Notes under the pieces: generated by a model
Databases searched by the model: none
The model's input: the letters and a program-made list of their open reading frames with translations, nothing else
Told to the model about the DNA's origin: nothing
Shown: positions 8,870 through 19,716 of the stretch, piece by piece
Layout of the letters: each line of letters begins with the position of its first letter
Position numbering within the stretch: the first letter of the stretch is position 1
Translations under genes and position numbers: made by a program
Source: Draconibacterium sp.
GTDB taxonomy: Bacteria > Bacteroidota > Bacteroidia > Bacteroidales > Prolixibacteraceae
Direction of reading: 5' to 3'
NCBI GenBank assembly: GCA_016705335.1
Contig: JADIYN010000001.1
Span: 62,001-126,000, forward strand
DNA: 64,000 nt

Positions 8870-11322
8870 GCCTCAATAATAAAAACCACTAAAACTCCTG
8901 AACGTCTTGCCGGTGCAGAGGGGAATTTTTATACCTCCGAAAAAAATAGCAAACTGCCCGGAATGAACGACCGTATTCGCCACTTGCGCAAGCAAAGTGT
9001 TGAAACACAGGAATCGCTTTCCATTGAAAGGGCTTTGATTACCACCCGTTTTTATAAGGAAAATCATGGCAAATATTCGGAACCTGTAATGCGTGCTTTG
9101 AATTTCCTTGAAATCTGCAGACAAAAAACAATTTATATCGGTGCCGGTGAATTGATTGTTGGTGAACGTGGCCCGGCACCAAAATCAGTTCCTACTTTCC
9201 CCGAACTTACCTGCCACAGCGTTGATGATTTTCATGTTTTGAACTCACGTGACCAGCAGCGATACATCATTTCGCAGGAAGATATTGATATTTATGAACG
9301 CGAAGTTATTCCGTACTGGAGTGGCAGAACAATGCGTGAACGGATTTTCAGTCACGTACCTGCCGAATGGAAAGCGGCCTACGAAGCTGGCGTTTTTACC
9401 GAGTTCATGGAACAACGCGCACCCGGTCACACATCGCTTGATGTTAAAATTTACCAAAAAGGTATGCATGATTGCAAAAAAGAAATTCATTTTCAAATTC
9501 AAAATCTCGATTTTTTAAACGACCCTGAAGCCACAGAAAAACTTGAAGAATTGCAGGCCATGAATATTTCGTGTGAAGCAGTTATTCTTTTTGCTGAAAG
9601 GCACGCAGATTTGGCTGAAGAAATGGCGGCAACAGAATTCAATGAAAACCGTAAAACTGAACTTCTGAAAATTGCTGAAGTTTGTCGCCGCGTACCCGCA
9701 AATGCACCCCGAAATTTATGGGAAGCCATTCAAATGTATTGGTTTGTTCACCTCGGTACAATTACCGAATTAAACGGCTGGGATGCTATGAACCCAGGTC
9801 ATTTCGACCAGCATTTAACGCCTTTTTACGAAAAGGAAATCGCCGCCGGAACCTTGACCCGCGATGAGGCAAAAGAATTAATAAGTTGTTTCTGGATAAA
9901 AGTTAACAATCATCCGGCACCTCCAAAAGTGGGAATTACAGCCCGTGAAAGTGGAACTTTTAATGATTTCACAAATATTAATCTGGGTGGATTGAAACCC
10001 GACGGAACCGATGGAGTAAGCGAAGTTTCATATTTAATGCTTGATATAATTGAAGAACTTCACATTCTGCAACCTGGGAATTCAGTACATATCAGCAAAA
10101 AACACCTGATAAATTTCTAAATGCAGCTGGGCATTTAATACGGCAGGGACACGGTTACCCGTCGGTTTTCAATCCCGATATTTATGTGCAGGAACTTTTA
10201 CGCCAGGGAAAAACGTTGCAGGATGCATATGAAGGTGGTTGCAGTGGTTGTATCGAAGTTGGCGCTTTTGGCAAAGAAGCCTATTTGCTGACAGGGTATT
10301 TAAACGTTCCCAAAATACTTGAAATTACATTGAATAACGGTGTTGACCCGCTCACGGGAAAAGTTGCAGGCATTAAAACCGGCGATTCGCGCACCTTTCA
10401 GAATTACGAAGAACTGTATGATGCTTTTCTCAAACAACTAAATTTTGTTGTTGATCAGAAAATCCGGGTGAGCAATTATATCGACAAAATGTTTGCCTTA
10501 TATGCACCTGCACCTTTTCTTTCAGTAGTTATTGACGATTGTATTTCAAAAGGAAAAGATTATTACAATGGTGGGCCACGCTACAATACAAACTATATTC
10601 AGTGCACGGGTTTGGGCACAGTTACCGACAGTCTTTCGGTATTGAAAAAACATGTATTTGAAGACAAAACCTTTAGCATGGATACATTGCTGAATGCAGT
10701 TGCCAGAAACTTTCAAGGTGAAGAAAAACTGCGGCAGCGTATTATCAACTACACTCCCTTTTTTGGTAACGATGATGAATTTGCAGATGAAATTGCGGTG
10801 CGTGTTTACAACGATTTGCTGGCTGCAATCGATGGAAAACCCAACACAAAAGGAGAAGCGTTTCATCTGAATATGCTTTCAACAACTTGCCATGTTTATT
10901 TTGGAAAAGTTTTGGGAGCCACGCCCAACGGCCGTTTTTCGGGTAAATCCATTTCCGACGGAACTTCGCCATCACACGGTTGCGACACACACGGACCAAC
11001 CAATGTCATCCGTTCTCTGGGCAAACTCGACCAGGTAAAATCGGGCGGAACTTTGCTCAATCTGCGTTTTGTACCCAGTCTGCTGAAACGTGAAAAAGAC
11101 ATCGAAAAACTGGGTCACCTTATTCGAAGCTACTTTTCGCTGGGTGGCCACCACATTCAGTTTAATGTGATTGATACAGCAACTTTGCTTGCAGCACAGG
11201 CTTGTCCGGAAGATTACCGCGATTTGCTTGTCCGCATGGCCGGTTACAGCGACTATTTTAACGATATGATTGCCGATCTGCAGAATGAGGTGATTGAACG
11301 GACGGAGAACGAAGGGTTTTAA
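8864..11322 (+). CDS. hypD: Glycyl radical enzyme, probable trans-4-hydroxy-L-proline dehydratase (frameshifted)
   Basis: Member of the pyruvate-formate-lyase-like glycyl radical family, closest by recall to Clostridioides HypD, which dehydrates trans-4-hydroxy-L-proline to pyrroline-5-carboxylate anaerobically. Shared blocks include ELIVGERGPAPKSVPTFPE, EFMEQRAPGHT, IQMYWFVHLGTITELN, NHPAPPKVGIT, FGKEAYLLTGYLNVPKILEI and STTCHVYFGKVLGATPNGR. The catalytic Cys is in GCSGCIE (second Cys, TGT at 10249-10251) and the radical Gly in RMAGYSDYF (GGT at 11242-11244). A missing A in the run at about 10095-10101 splits the gene; restored it is about 819 residues. The first ~33 residues extend beyond Clostridioides HypD, and M34 at 8963 is an alternative start. 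The activase gene follows. Confidence 0.85.
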
Positions 11323-11341
11323 ATCAGCCAATTGGTTTTTT

Positions 11342-11387
11342 GACACTAGTATCAGGACTTATTCATGAAAATCTTGATACTTGTGTC
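11342..11387 (+). other. Intergenic hairpin between hypD and its activase
   Basis: Arms GACACTAGTATCAGGA (11342-11357) and TCTTGATACTTGTGTC (11372-11387) pair with two mismatches around a 14-nt loop. There is no following T tract, so it resembles an RNA-processing or attenuation element more than a full terminator. It could set different levels of enzyme and activase. Confidence 0.5.
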
Positions 11388-11412
11388 TAATCATCTTAAA
11401 ATCTAAATATTA

Positions 11413-12333
11413 ATGCTTCCACTTATTTTCGATATTCGCCGCTACTCCATCAACGATGGGCCAGGCATCAGGATAACCATTTTTATGAAGGGGTGTCTGC
11501 TGCGTTGTGCGTGGTGCCACAACCCTGAAAGCCAGTCGCCTGAAGTGCAGAAACTTTACACTGCTTCGAAATGTATTGGTGCGCAGGATTGTGTTGAGGT
11601 TTGTCCAAATGATGCTCTCACTTTAACTGCAGAAGGAATTATTACAAATTTCGATTTATGTAATTTTTGTGGGAAATGTGCTGACGCCTGTCCTTCAAAA
11701 GCAATTCAAATGTCAGGGAAATTGTGGGGAATTGAGGAACTGATGCAAAATATCGAACGCGAACGGGTGCATATCGACCAATCGGGTGGTGGTGTAACTT
11801 TTTCGGGAGGTGAGCCTTTGATGCACCCCGAATTTCTGATTAAAATGTTAAAAGCCTGCGGCGAAAAAGGACTTCACCGCGCTGTAGATACTTGTGGTTT
11901 TGCTTCTGCCGAAACACTTTTGGAAGTAGCAAAATATACAGATTTGTTTTTATACGATTTAAAACTGATGGACCCGGTTCAGCATAAAAAATGGACTGGT
12001 GTTGACAACCGGCTGATTTTGAAAAACCTGAAAATTCTTGCTGAAACAGGCTCGAAAATCAATATCAGGATTCCTCTTATTAAAAATGTGAATACCGGTT
12101 CTGAAGAAATTACTGAAATGGCCCGTTTTATTTGTAGTTTACCTGGAGTAAAACCCCTTGTAAACCTGCTACCTTACCACAATATTGCTTCAGGAAAATA
12201 CAGAAAACTGGAAATGAAATACAATATACAAGACATGGAAGAACCATCTGAAACTGATATATTGAAATCTGTCGCCATTTTCAACCAGTTTGAAATTGAA
12301 GTGGAGGTGGGTGGTAAAAATCATTTCCGGTAA
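11413..12333 (+). CDS. Glycyl radical enzyme activase (radical SAM)
   Basis: Generates the glycyl radical on the upstream HypD-like enzyme using S-adenosylmethionine. The radical-SAM cluster motif is CLLRCAWC (CxxxCxxC, about residues 29-36), preceded by the activase signature IRRYSINDGPGIR. It is followed by a ferredoxin-like insert with two Cys sets (C-x4-C-x3-C... and CNFCGKCADACP, about residues 53-95) for auxiliary 4Fe-4S clusters, as in the larger activases. VTFSGGEPLMHPEFL is the GGE/SAM-binding motif. At 306 residues it is full length. It lies 90 bp downstream of hypD on the same strand, separated by a hairpin. The specific partner is inferred from adjacency. Confidence 0.9.
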   Translation: MLPLIFDIRRYSINDGPGIRITIFMKGCLLRCAWCHNPESQSPEVQKLYTASKCIGAQDCVEVCPNDALTLTAEGIITNFDLCNFCGKCADACPSKAIQMSGKLWGIEELMQNIERERVHIDQSGGGVTFSGGEPLMHPEFLIKMLKACGEKGLHRAVDTCGFASAETLLEVAKYTDLFLYDLKLMDPVQHKKWTGVDNRLILKNLKILAETGSKINIRIPLIKNVNTGSEEITEMARFICSLPGVKPLVNLLPYHNIASGKYRKLEMKYNIQDMEEPSETDILKSVAIFNQFEIEVEVGGKNHFR

Positions 12334-12415
12334 ACAAACTTAATTGTATTTTTGATTTCTATGTTTGCTTTCCAATTCGGCTGAATTTTTAGAATAATAA
12401 CTAAAAACAAAGAAT

Positions 12416-15400
12416 ATGAAAAACATTTTTCGCATCTGTATTTCTGTTGTGCTTTTAACTTTTGTTTTCAGCCTAAATTTAAAAGCCGACCAATTGAAGC
12501 GTTTTCCTGATGTTAATGGCAACAAAGTTGTTTTTGTTTCAGGCGATGATATCTGGACTGCTTCGGTTCAGGGGGGCGATGCTGTTCGGCTGACCCTGCA
12601 TGACGGAAACGAACGTTATCCCAAATTTTCGCCAGATGGCAGCATGATTGCTTTTACCGGCGAATATGACGGAAACAGCGATGTTTATGTAATGAACAGC
12701 AAAGGAGGTGAAATTCGTCGTGTAACTTTTCATCCTGGAGTAGATGAAGTTGTTGGTTGGGATCCGTTAAAAAATAAAATTATTTTTAATTCGGGAAGAA
12801 ACAGCACTACACGCTACACAAAATTATTCCTTATTTCACCCGATGGTACTGGTCTTGAAGAACTTATAATGTACGATGCTTCAAGGGGAAGTTTTTCACC
12901 CGACGGTAAAAAAATCGCATACAATAAAGTGTCACGCGAAAACAGAACCTGGAAAAGATACACCGGTGGCCTGGCACAGGAAGTTTATATCTACGATTTT
13001 GAAACAAACGCCGAAGAAAATATAACGAATTTCAACGGAACCGACCGGATGCCAATGTGGATTGGAAATGAAATTTATTTTAGTTCCGACCGCGACAGAA
13101 AACTGAATATCTACAGTTATAACATGCAGACCAAGCAGATTTCGCAAGTTACAAGTCACACAGAATTTGATATCAGACGTCCTTCAGCCGGTACAGGGAA
13201 AATTGTTTATGAACTTGGTGGAGAAATTTGGATGCTGGATACCCAAACCAAACAAACGCACAAAATTGATATAAACATTGATTCAGATGCGCCGAAACCC
13301 GGCCATATTTGGCTGATGTGAGCGATAAAATTCAGGGATTTGACATTTCACCCACAGGAAAAAGAGCATTGATTGTGGCACGTGGCGAGGTGTTTTCACT
13401 TCCAAAATCTGAAGGAATCAGTTATAATCTGAGCAACAATTGCTGAGCAAGAGACCAAGATGCTGCGTGGTCCCCCGATGGTAAAACTGTTGCATATCTT
13501 TCTGATAAAAGCGGTGAATACGAAATTTATCTGCAAACGCCGGAAGGAAATGAAGAGGCCATAAAACTTACCTCACACAAGGATGGATACCGGCATACAC
13601 TGCGATGGTCGCCCGACAGTAAAAAAATTGCGTTTGCCGACCAGACTTTACGTTTCTATGTATTGGATGTTTCTTCGAAAACAATTACCGAAGCAGATCA
13701 TGCAGAATATGAAAATGTAGATATTTCACTGAATAAAAAACCTATTTACGATTTTTCATGGTCGCCCGACAGTAAATTTCTGGCTTATTCGAAAATGAAC
13801 AAAGACCAGGTGTACCAGATTTATATTTATTCGCTGGATTCAAAAACCATTCACACTGCAAGCAACGGACTTTTTTACGATTTTAACCCGGTTTTTACAC
13901 CCGACGGAGAACATTTACTCTTTGTTTCGAACAGAAGTTTTAGTCCAACTTTTTGCGATATGGAATGGGAAATGGTTTACAAAAACATTGCAGTTATTGT
14001 TTCATTAAATCTCAAAAACGATGGAAAATCAATCCTTCCTTTTAAAAATGATTCTGAAACTGTTGCATTAAAAGAAAGTAAAAATGAACCTGCATTCAGA
14101 ATAGATTTTGATGGTTTGGCTGACCGTAGCGAAGTTTTGCCGCTTCAGCCGGCAAATTACCGGGACCTTGCAGTAAATAAAACCCACTTGTTTTATCTGA
14201 ACAGCGATGAAGGAGATTATAATAAAATGGATTACCGGGAATTGGGTCCAAGAAACCTTTATTCCTATGCATTCGGGACAAAAAGAAAAAACCGTAATTG
14301 AAAGTATCGTTGGATTTAAATTATCTTTTGACGGTTCATCTGTTATTTATTTGAAAGATGGAAAACCAGGTATTATTTCTGCCGATGAAGAAATTAGCAA
14401 AGATCACCTCTCGCACTATCGGACTTAAAAATGAACATTGATCCAAAAAAAGGAATGGAAAGCCATTTTTAACGAAGCCTGGAGAATGGAAAGGGATTTT
14501 TATTATGAAAAAAATATGCATGGAATTGACTGGGATGCCATGAAAACAAAATATGGCAGCTTAGTTGAAAATGCAACCTGCAGACAGGATGTGGAATTTT
14601 TAATTGGCGAATTGATTGGCGAGTTAAATACTTCGCATACTTATGTTTACGGAGGAAGAAATAACAGAAACGCAGATGCCATTAATATTGGTATGCTTGG
14701 TGCCGACTGGCAAACCGACAGTAAAACAACCTTTATCAGTTTAAAAAAATATTTCGCGAAAACGACTGGTCACGCAAAATTTACGCACCTTTAGCCAAAC
14801 CCGGAGTAAACATTAGTGAAGGAGATTATCTTTTGGCAATTAATGGAAAAAAGGTAACGGCCGATAAAAATATATACAGCTATTTTGTTGATTTGGCCGG
14901 GAAACAGGTTATTCTTCTGGTAAACGAAAAACCAACAAATGAAGGAGCTCATGAAGTAACGGTTTCTCCACTTTCAAGTGAAACCGGATTGCGTTATACC
15001 GACTGGCTGGAGTCAAACCGTAAAGCAGTTGATAAGGCATCAAACGGCCAAATCGGGTATATTTATTTCCCCGATACTTATGAAGGTTCAGCAACCGATT
15101 TTCCGAAATACTTTTATTCACAGACAAAAAAAAAGGGATTAATTATCGACGGACGATTTAATGGAGGTGGTCTTGATCCTGAAATTTTCTTTCAACGTTT
15201 ACTGAAAAAACCTCATGGTTACTGGACCCGGCGGTATTCAACCGATCAGCCCATTCCTTTTTTGTCGGTAACTGCACACATGGTTTGTTTAACCAATCGT
15301 TATGCAGGCTCTGGTGGCGACGAACTACCGTATGAATTCAGATGGAATAAAATGGGCCCAATAATTGGAACCCGAACCTGGGGCGGATTGGTTGGTGTTT

Positions 15401-15648
15401 CCATGTTCATCGAATTGCTTGATGGTAGCGGCCTCACAGCACCCGATTATCGTATTTACAACGAAAATGGAGACTGGGTAGTAGAAAACGAAGGAGTTGA
15501 GCCCAATATAATTCTTGAGCAAAATTCTCTTGAACTTTCAAAAGGTTATGATACACAACTCATGAAAGGAGTAGAAGTTTTGCTTCAGAATATAAAGGAC
15601 AACCCTTACGAATTTCCAAAACACAAGTCTTTTCCGGTTGACAAATAG
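12416..15648 (+). CDS. Tricorn-like protease, S41 family (multiple frameshifts, one in-frame stop)
   Basis: Secreted tricorn homologue. Signal peptide, then a TolB/WD40-like propeller of SPDG repeats (KFSPDGSMIAF, SFSPDGKKIAY, AWSPDGKTVAY, SWSPDSKFLAY), a tricorn C1 domain, a PDZ domain (about 14790-14970) and the S41 catalytic core. The tricorn catalytic set is visible: Ser-His in NTSHTYVYGG, nucleophile Ser in NRYAGSGGDELPY, and Glu in VENEGVEPNI. Frame breaks occur near 13310, 14275-14300, 14405-14450 and 14744. A TGA lies in frame at 13444-13446, where a pair of compensating indels is an equally good explanation. Restored length is about 1,075 residues, normal for bacterial tricorn. All breaks probably reflect base-calling error. 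It precedes the sensor kinase by 190 bp. Confidence 0.85.
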
Positions 15649-15767
15649 AAAACAGGTTTGAGATTTTCAAGCCTTAAGGAATGACAAAAGAAAATTGGCG
15701 GATTTATAAAAACTTCATAGTAGTCTGAATAAAACCGATATTGATATACTTGTTATAAACTCAGTAT

Positions 15768-15781
15768 CACATAAACATGTG
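15768..15781 (+). promoter_or_regulatory. Operator-like palindrome, site A (sensor kinase gene)
   Basis: CACAT-AAAC-ATGTG, extending to perfect 7-bp arms ATCACAT/ATGTGAT. It is the first of six matching sites in the 15.7-25.8 kb region and lies 57 bp upstream of the sensor-kinase start. Its distance to a TTTG box (15817-15820) is 7 bases longer than at the other sites, so its geometry differs. Confidence 0.6.
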
Positions 15782-15838
15782 ATTTTTAAAAATCATGTGT
15801 TTTCGGAAAAAAGGATTTTGTATTTTTATATTAAAAAG

Positions 15839-18800
15839 ATGAAAACCTGCTGTTTCATTTTGTTATTCTTTATCGCCTTTTCAGTTCAGGGCCAAATACC
15901 TTATCTTTTTAACAGACTTTCAAGCTCTGATGGTTTAAATTCAAATAAAATAAACCACATTTTCCAGGATAGAAAAGGATTTTTATGGATCGGAACCGAA
16001 AATGGTATTCAACGTTTCGACGGTCGTAAATTCATCAATTTCAGGTCAGACGGGCTGGATAATTCAATGCCCCCTATTGGTGTTGATCAGATTCTGGATG
16101 CAGGTAACGGGAATTTTTGGATTAGGCAGGGAACCGAGATTGGACAGTACGATCCTGTGTCATTTAACTATATCAAAACACCCATTTATCCTGGTATTCA
16201 ACATACTTCCAATACCGATTTATGGATGTCTTCAGATAGTAAGGGGAATATTTTTCTTTATACACGTTGGACTGAATTAACGTGCTACGACAAGGAAACA
16301 AATTCATTTACGAATAAAAATCTGCCACTTAAAATTCCCGAAGGTTGGTCGGTTAATTTTCTTTTTGAAAATGCAAATGAGAAAAAGTATTATATCTGCA
16401 GCGACAATGGTCTGGCAATTTATGACGAAGTTACTCAGGAACTTCAGTATAAAGATCATAATCCCGGTATTTCAGGCACTCCTGACTGGCAAAACCTGAA
16501 ATTTGTGTATAATTTTTACATCGACAGTCAAAATACATGGTGGGTATTTTATTATGATTCAAGTCAGGGGAGCGAGGCATTCAATGTACTGCACATCGAT
16601 CCGAAAACCGATACTTTAATTGACAGTACTTCGGCCAAAATAATGGAAAACAAAAAATACCAGCAATACTTATGGATATTTGAAACTACTGATAATCAGA
16701 TTTGGATTGGAGGTGTGAATTCGCTGTTAAGTTATGACAGAAAAAACCACTCTTTCACCCAGAACATAAAATTAAACAAGAGTGAATTTGACATTAATTG
16801 CAGAGAAATAAAGCAAATGTTTGAGGATAAGGAAAAAAGCTTGTGGTTTTGTACTGACAATGGTCTTTATGTAATAGGAAAAGGTCAGGAAAATGCATAC
16901 AACTATGTTTTTGAAAACGACCCAAACGATGAGATATTGATAAATTCTATTCTGCAAACCGAAGAAAAAGAAAACTGGATAGGAACCTGGGGTAAGGGCA
17001 TTCTGGTTTTCGATAGTTATTTTGTGAAAAAGAATGTTGATCTGTATAAAGGGCTTTCAGAAAAAGAATTAAAGATGGTGTGGTCGTTATGTCAGCAAGA
17101 ACCAGGTGGTTTAATTTGGTCAGGTTGTCATTACGGACATATTGTTGTTTTTGATCCGCTGACAAAAAAAGTGGTTCATAAATTAAATCCACCTGCTATG
17201 AAAGGAGCATCGGTGCGGCAAATTGTAGCCGATAAAAATGGCAACTTATGGTTTGGCACACAAAACGGGCAACTAGTAAAGTGGAACAAAAACGATAATA
17301 TCAGCAATCAGAATTTCCAAATTGTAAATGAGTTTCAGGCATCAGTTTTTAGTCTGAAGGTTGATTCAGCCGGACGCATTTGGGTAGGAACCAATAAAAT
17401 GGGGTTGTTTGTTATGGACAGCACAGGAACAAAAGAATTGTTTCATTTTTCTGAAGAGCATAACAATGTTCCGGTTTATTTGGCAACAGCATTTATGATA
17501 TAGAGCAATATAACGACAGTATTTTTTTATCTGTACCGGACTTCTTGATATCTGAATATAAATACAGGAAATATTAAACGCTTGTCACAGTATGACGGCT
17601 TACCTGGAAACAATGTTTTTAAGGTGATAAAAGATTCTGAAGGAATATTATGGTTTGCCAGTAACAATGGACTTGGAAGTTACAATTATTCCAAAAACAT
17701 GTTTGCATCTTACACAGAAAGAAACGGTTTTGTGTATGCCAGGAAACCTGCCTATGCGAAGTACCGGATGAAAAACGGAGAAATATGGTTTGGCGGCGAA
17801 AATTCTTTGTATGGTTTCATGCCTGAAAGATTATCGTACAGGTCAATTCCGGTAAATGTTACTTTAACCGATTTCAAAATATTCAACACCTTCATTCCGC
17901 TCGATTCACTTTTGTCTTTAAATGAAATTCGATTAAAACCGGAGCAAAACTCTTTTACCATTTATTTTTCGTCATTAAGCTACGCACAGCAGGACAATCT
18001 GATTTATTATTACAAGCTTGAAGGAGTAAATAATGACTGGATAAAAGCAGACCGTGAACTTGCCGCCCAATACACCATTTTACCTCCCGGTGATTATACA
18101 TTTAAAGTAAAATGTGTAAATCTGCAGGGCGAAGAGTCTGAAAATATTACTTCACTTAATTTAACTGTGTTACCCCATTTTTATCAAACCTTGTGGTTTT
18201 TAATTCTTGTAATTGCTGCTGTAAGCTGGTTAACTTATTTTATTTACCGACAGCGTATTGTAAAATTACTCGCTGTTGAACGAATCAGAAATAAAGTGGC
18301 ACGCGACCTTCATGATGATGTTGGCTCAACGCTGAGTACAATTAATATTCTAAGTTCGATGGCCAAAACAAAATTGCTCACCGACCCTGTAAAAACAAGT
18401 GAATATATTTCGAAAATTACAAATAACAGCCAGCAAATGATGGAAGCTATGGATGACATTGTGTGGAGCATAAAACCCGATAACGACAATATGCAGCGGA
18501 TTGTAGCCCGAATGCGGGAATATGCATCATCCATTCTCGAACCCAAGGAAATTGATATCGAATTTAAAATTGACGACAATATTTATGATCTGAAACTGAA
18601 CATGGAAACCCGGCGCGATGTATTTCTTGTTTATAAGGAAGCTGTAAACAACAGTGCCAAATACAGCCATTGTACCAAAATTGAAATTAAAATCACAACT
18701 GAAAACAAAAAACTAATGGTGAACATTATCGATAATGGTACCGGGTTCGATATTCAAACTGTTGATTACGGAAACGGATTGGGAAACATGGAAAAAAGAG

Positions 18801-18883
18801 CGGAAACGCTTAATGGATCAATTCGAATTAAAAGCAATAAAAATATCGGAACTGAAATCTTGTTGACGATTCCGGTAAAATAG
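15839..18883 (+). CDS. Two-component sensor histidine kinase with periplasmic propeller (interrupted)
   Basis: Signal peptide MKTCCFILLFFIAFSVQGQ, then a periplasmic double seven-bladed propeller of Reg_prop repeats (GFLWIGTENGIQRFDG, SLWFCTDNGLY, NLWFGTQNGQL, IWVGTNKMGL). Next come a Y_Y_Y immunoglobulin-like domain (about 17850-18170), one membrane helix (about 18185-18245) and a cytoplasmic HisKA_3 domain with phospho-acceptor His in ARDLHDDVGSTLS. The HATPase domain has N box VYKEAVNNSAKY and G box IIDNGTGFD/GNGLGNM. Unlike hybrid SusR-type systems it has no receiver; the response regulator is the next gene. A stop at 17501-17503 and about 60 bases of shifted frame interrupt it; compensating indels restore the reading, so I treat it as one gene. 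I chose M15839 because the signal peptide begins there. Confidence 0.87.
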
Positions 18884-18892
18884 TTGATTTTT

Positions 18893-18938
18893 CACATATT
18901 TATGTGGAAACAACTATCAGCCTGTTTGTGTAATTTTG
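18893..18938 (+). promoter_or_regulatory. Operator site B plus -7 box, response regulator promoter
   Basis: CACAT-ATTT-ATGTG (18893-18906) is followed after exactly 24 nt by TAATTTTG (18931-18938), a perfect TAnnTTTG -7 box. There is no clear -33 element; the palindrome covers the place where an activator would compensate. It lies in the 70-bp gap between the kinase and response regulator genes, which implies the regulator can be transcribed separately and may autoregulate. Confidence 0.7.
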
Positions 18939-18953
18939 TGTAAAACACTGACA

Positions 18954-19586
18954 ATGATAAAAGTATTAATATATGAAGACAATCCCCAGCTAAGAGAAGG
19001 ACTTACCATGCTGATTGACGGCAGCGAGGGATTCAATGTTGTTGCCTCATACAGAAACTGTATAAACATTGTATCAGAAATGAAAACATGGAACCCCGAT
19101 GTTGTTTTGATGGATATTGACATGCCTGTAATGAATGGAATTGAGGGACTTAAAAAAATAAGGGAAATCAACCAGCAGGTAAAAGTGCTGATGCTTACTG
19201 TTTTCGACGATAACATAAATGTTTTTGAAGCACTAAAAAATGGGGCAAACGGATATCTGCTTAAAAAAACTCCTCCGGCCAAATTGTTGGAATATATTGA
19301 TGATGTGGCTTCTGGCGGCGCACCAATGACTTCTTCTATTGCAACACAGGTTTTAAAAATGTTTTCAGAATTGCCGCAGCGAAGTAATGTTGAATACAAC
19401 CTAAGCGACCGCGAAAAACAGGTTTTACAACTGCTTGTAAATGGTTACAGTTATAAAATGATTGCCGGCGAAATGTTTATTGCCATAGATACGGTTCGCT
19501 CACACATCAAAAAAATTTACGAGAAACTCCAGGTAAACAGCAAAAGCGAAGCGGTGGCCAAAGCTTTTAAGGACAAATTGCTTTAA
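18954..19586 (+). CDS. NarL/LuxR-family response regulator
   Basis: 210 residues: an N-terminal receiver with the phospho-acceptor Asp in VVLMDIDMPVMNG (about residue 54), the acidic pair in IYEDNP, the Thr switch in LMLTVFDD and Lys in LLKKTPP. A C-terminal LuxR-type HTH follows (LSDREKQVLQLLVNGYSYKM, then TVRSHIKKIYEKLQVNSK). It lies directly downstream of the HisKA_3 kinase, the usual partner class for NarL regulators. The start at 18954 (MIKVLIYEDN) fits the receiver beta-1 strand. I infer that it binds the CACAT-N4-ATGYG palindromes found upstream of itself and of the next transcription units. Confidence 0.92.
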   Translation: MIKVLIYEDNPQLREGLTMLIDGSEGFNVVASYRNCINIVSEMKTWNPDVVLMDIDMPVMNGIEGLKKIREINQQVKVLMLTVFDDNINVFEALKNGANGYLLKKTPPAKLLEYIDDVASGGAPMTSSIATQVLKMFSELPQRSNVEYNLSDREKQVLQLLVNGYSYKMIAGEMFIAIDTVRSHIKKIYEKLQVNSKSEAVAKAFKDKLL

Positions 19587-19632
19587 TTTTTCCTGAATAA
19601 TCTTCATTTCGAAATTCTTTGCATCTAAAAAT

Positions 19633-19678
19633 CACATTATTATGCGATTGCAGATGCTAACTCTGGTTTTTTTCTTTG
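19633..19678 (+). promoter_or_regulatory. Operator site C plus -7-like box
   Basis: CACAT-TATT-ATGCG (19633-19646), then ATTG, then 24 nt in total to TTTCTTTG (19671-19678). The first two bases of the -7 box deviate, but the TTTG falls at the same distance as in sites B, D, E and F. It is 39 bp upstream of the start of the next gene. Confidence 0.65.
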
Positions 19679-19716
19679 TATCTGTTCTGAATTAATTTCT
19701 AATTACAAAAACTACC

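Noticed and set aside
8864..11322. Annotation as pyruvate formate-lyase
   Set aside because: The active-site loop is SGC-type with a single catalytic Cys and HypD-like blocks, not the adjacent Cys-Cys pair of PFL.
13444..13446. In-frame TGA in the tricorn gene as possible selenocysteine or stop recoding
   Set aside because: No stem-loop follows, the position is in a propeller loop without catalytic role, and the flanking codons suggest two compensating indels.
15780..15795. TGATTTTTAAAAATCA palindrome next to operator site A
   Set aside because: It is mostly A/T, not repeated at the other sites, and adds nothing beyond the CACAT-N4-ATGTG core.
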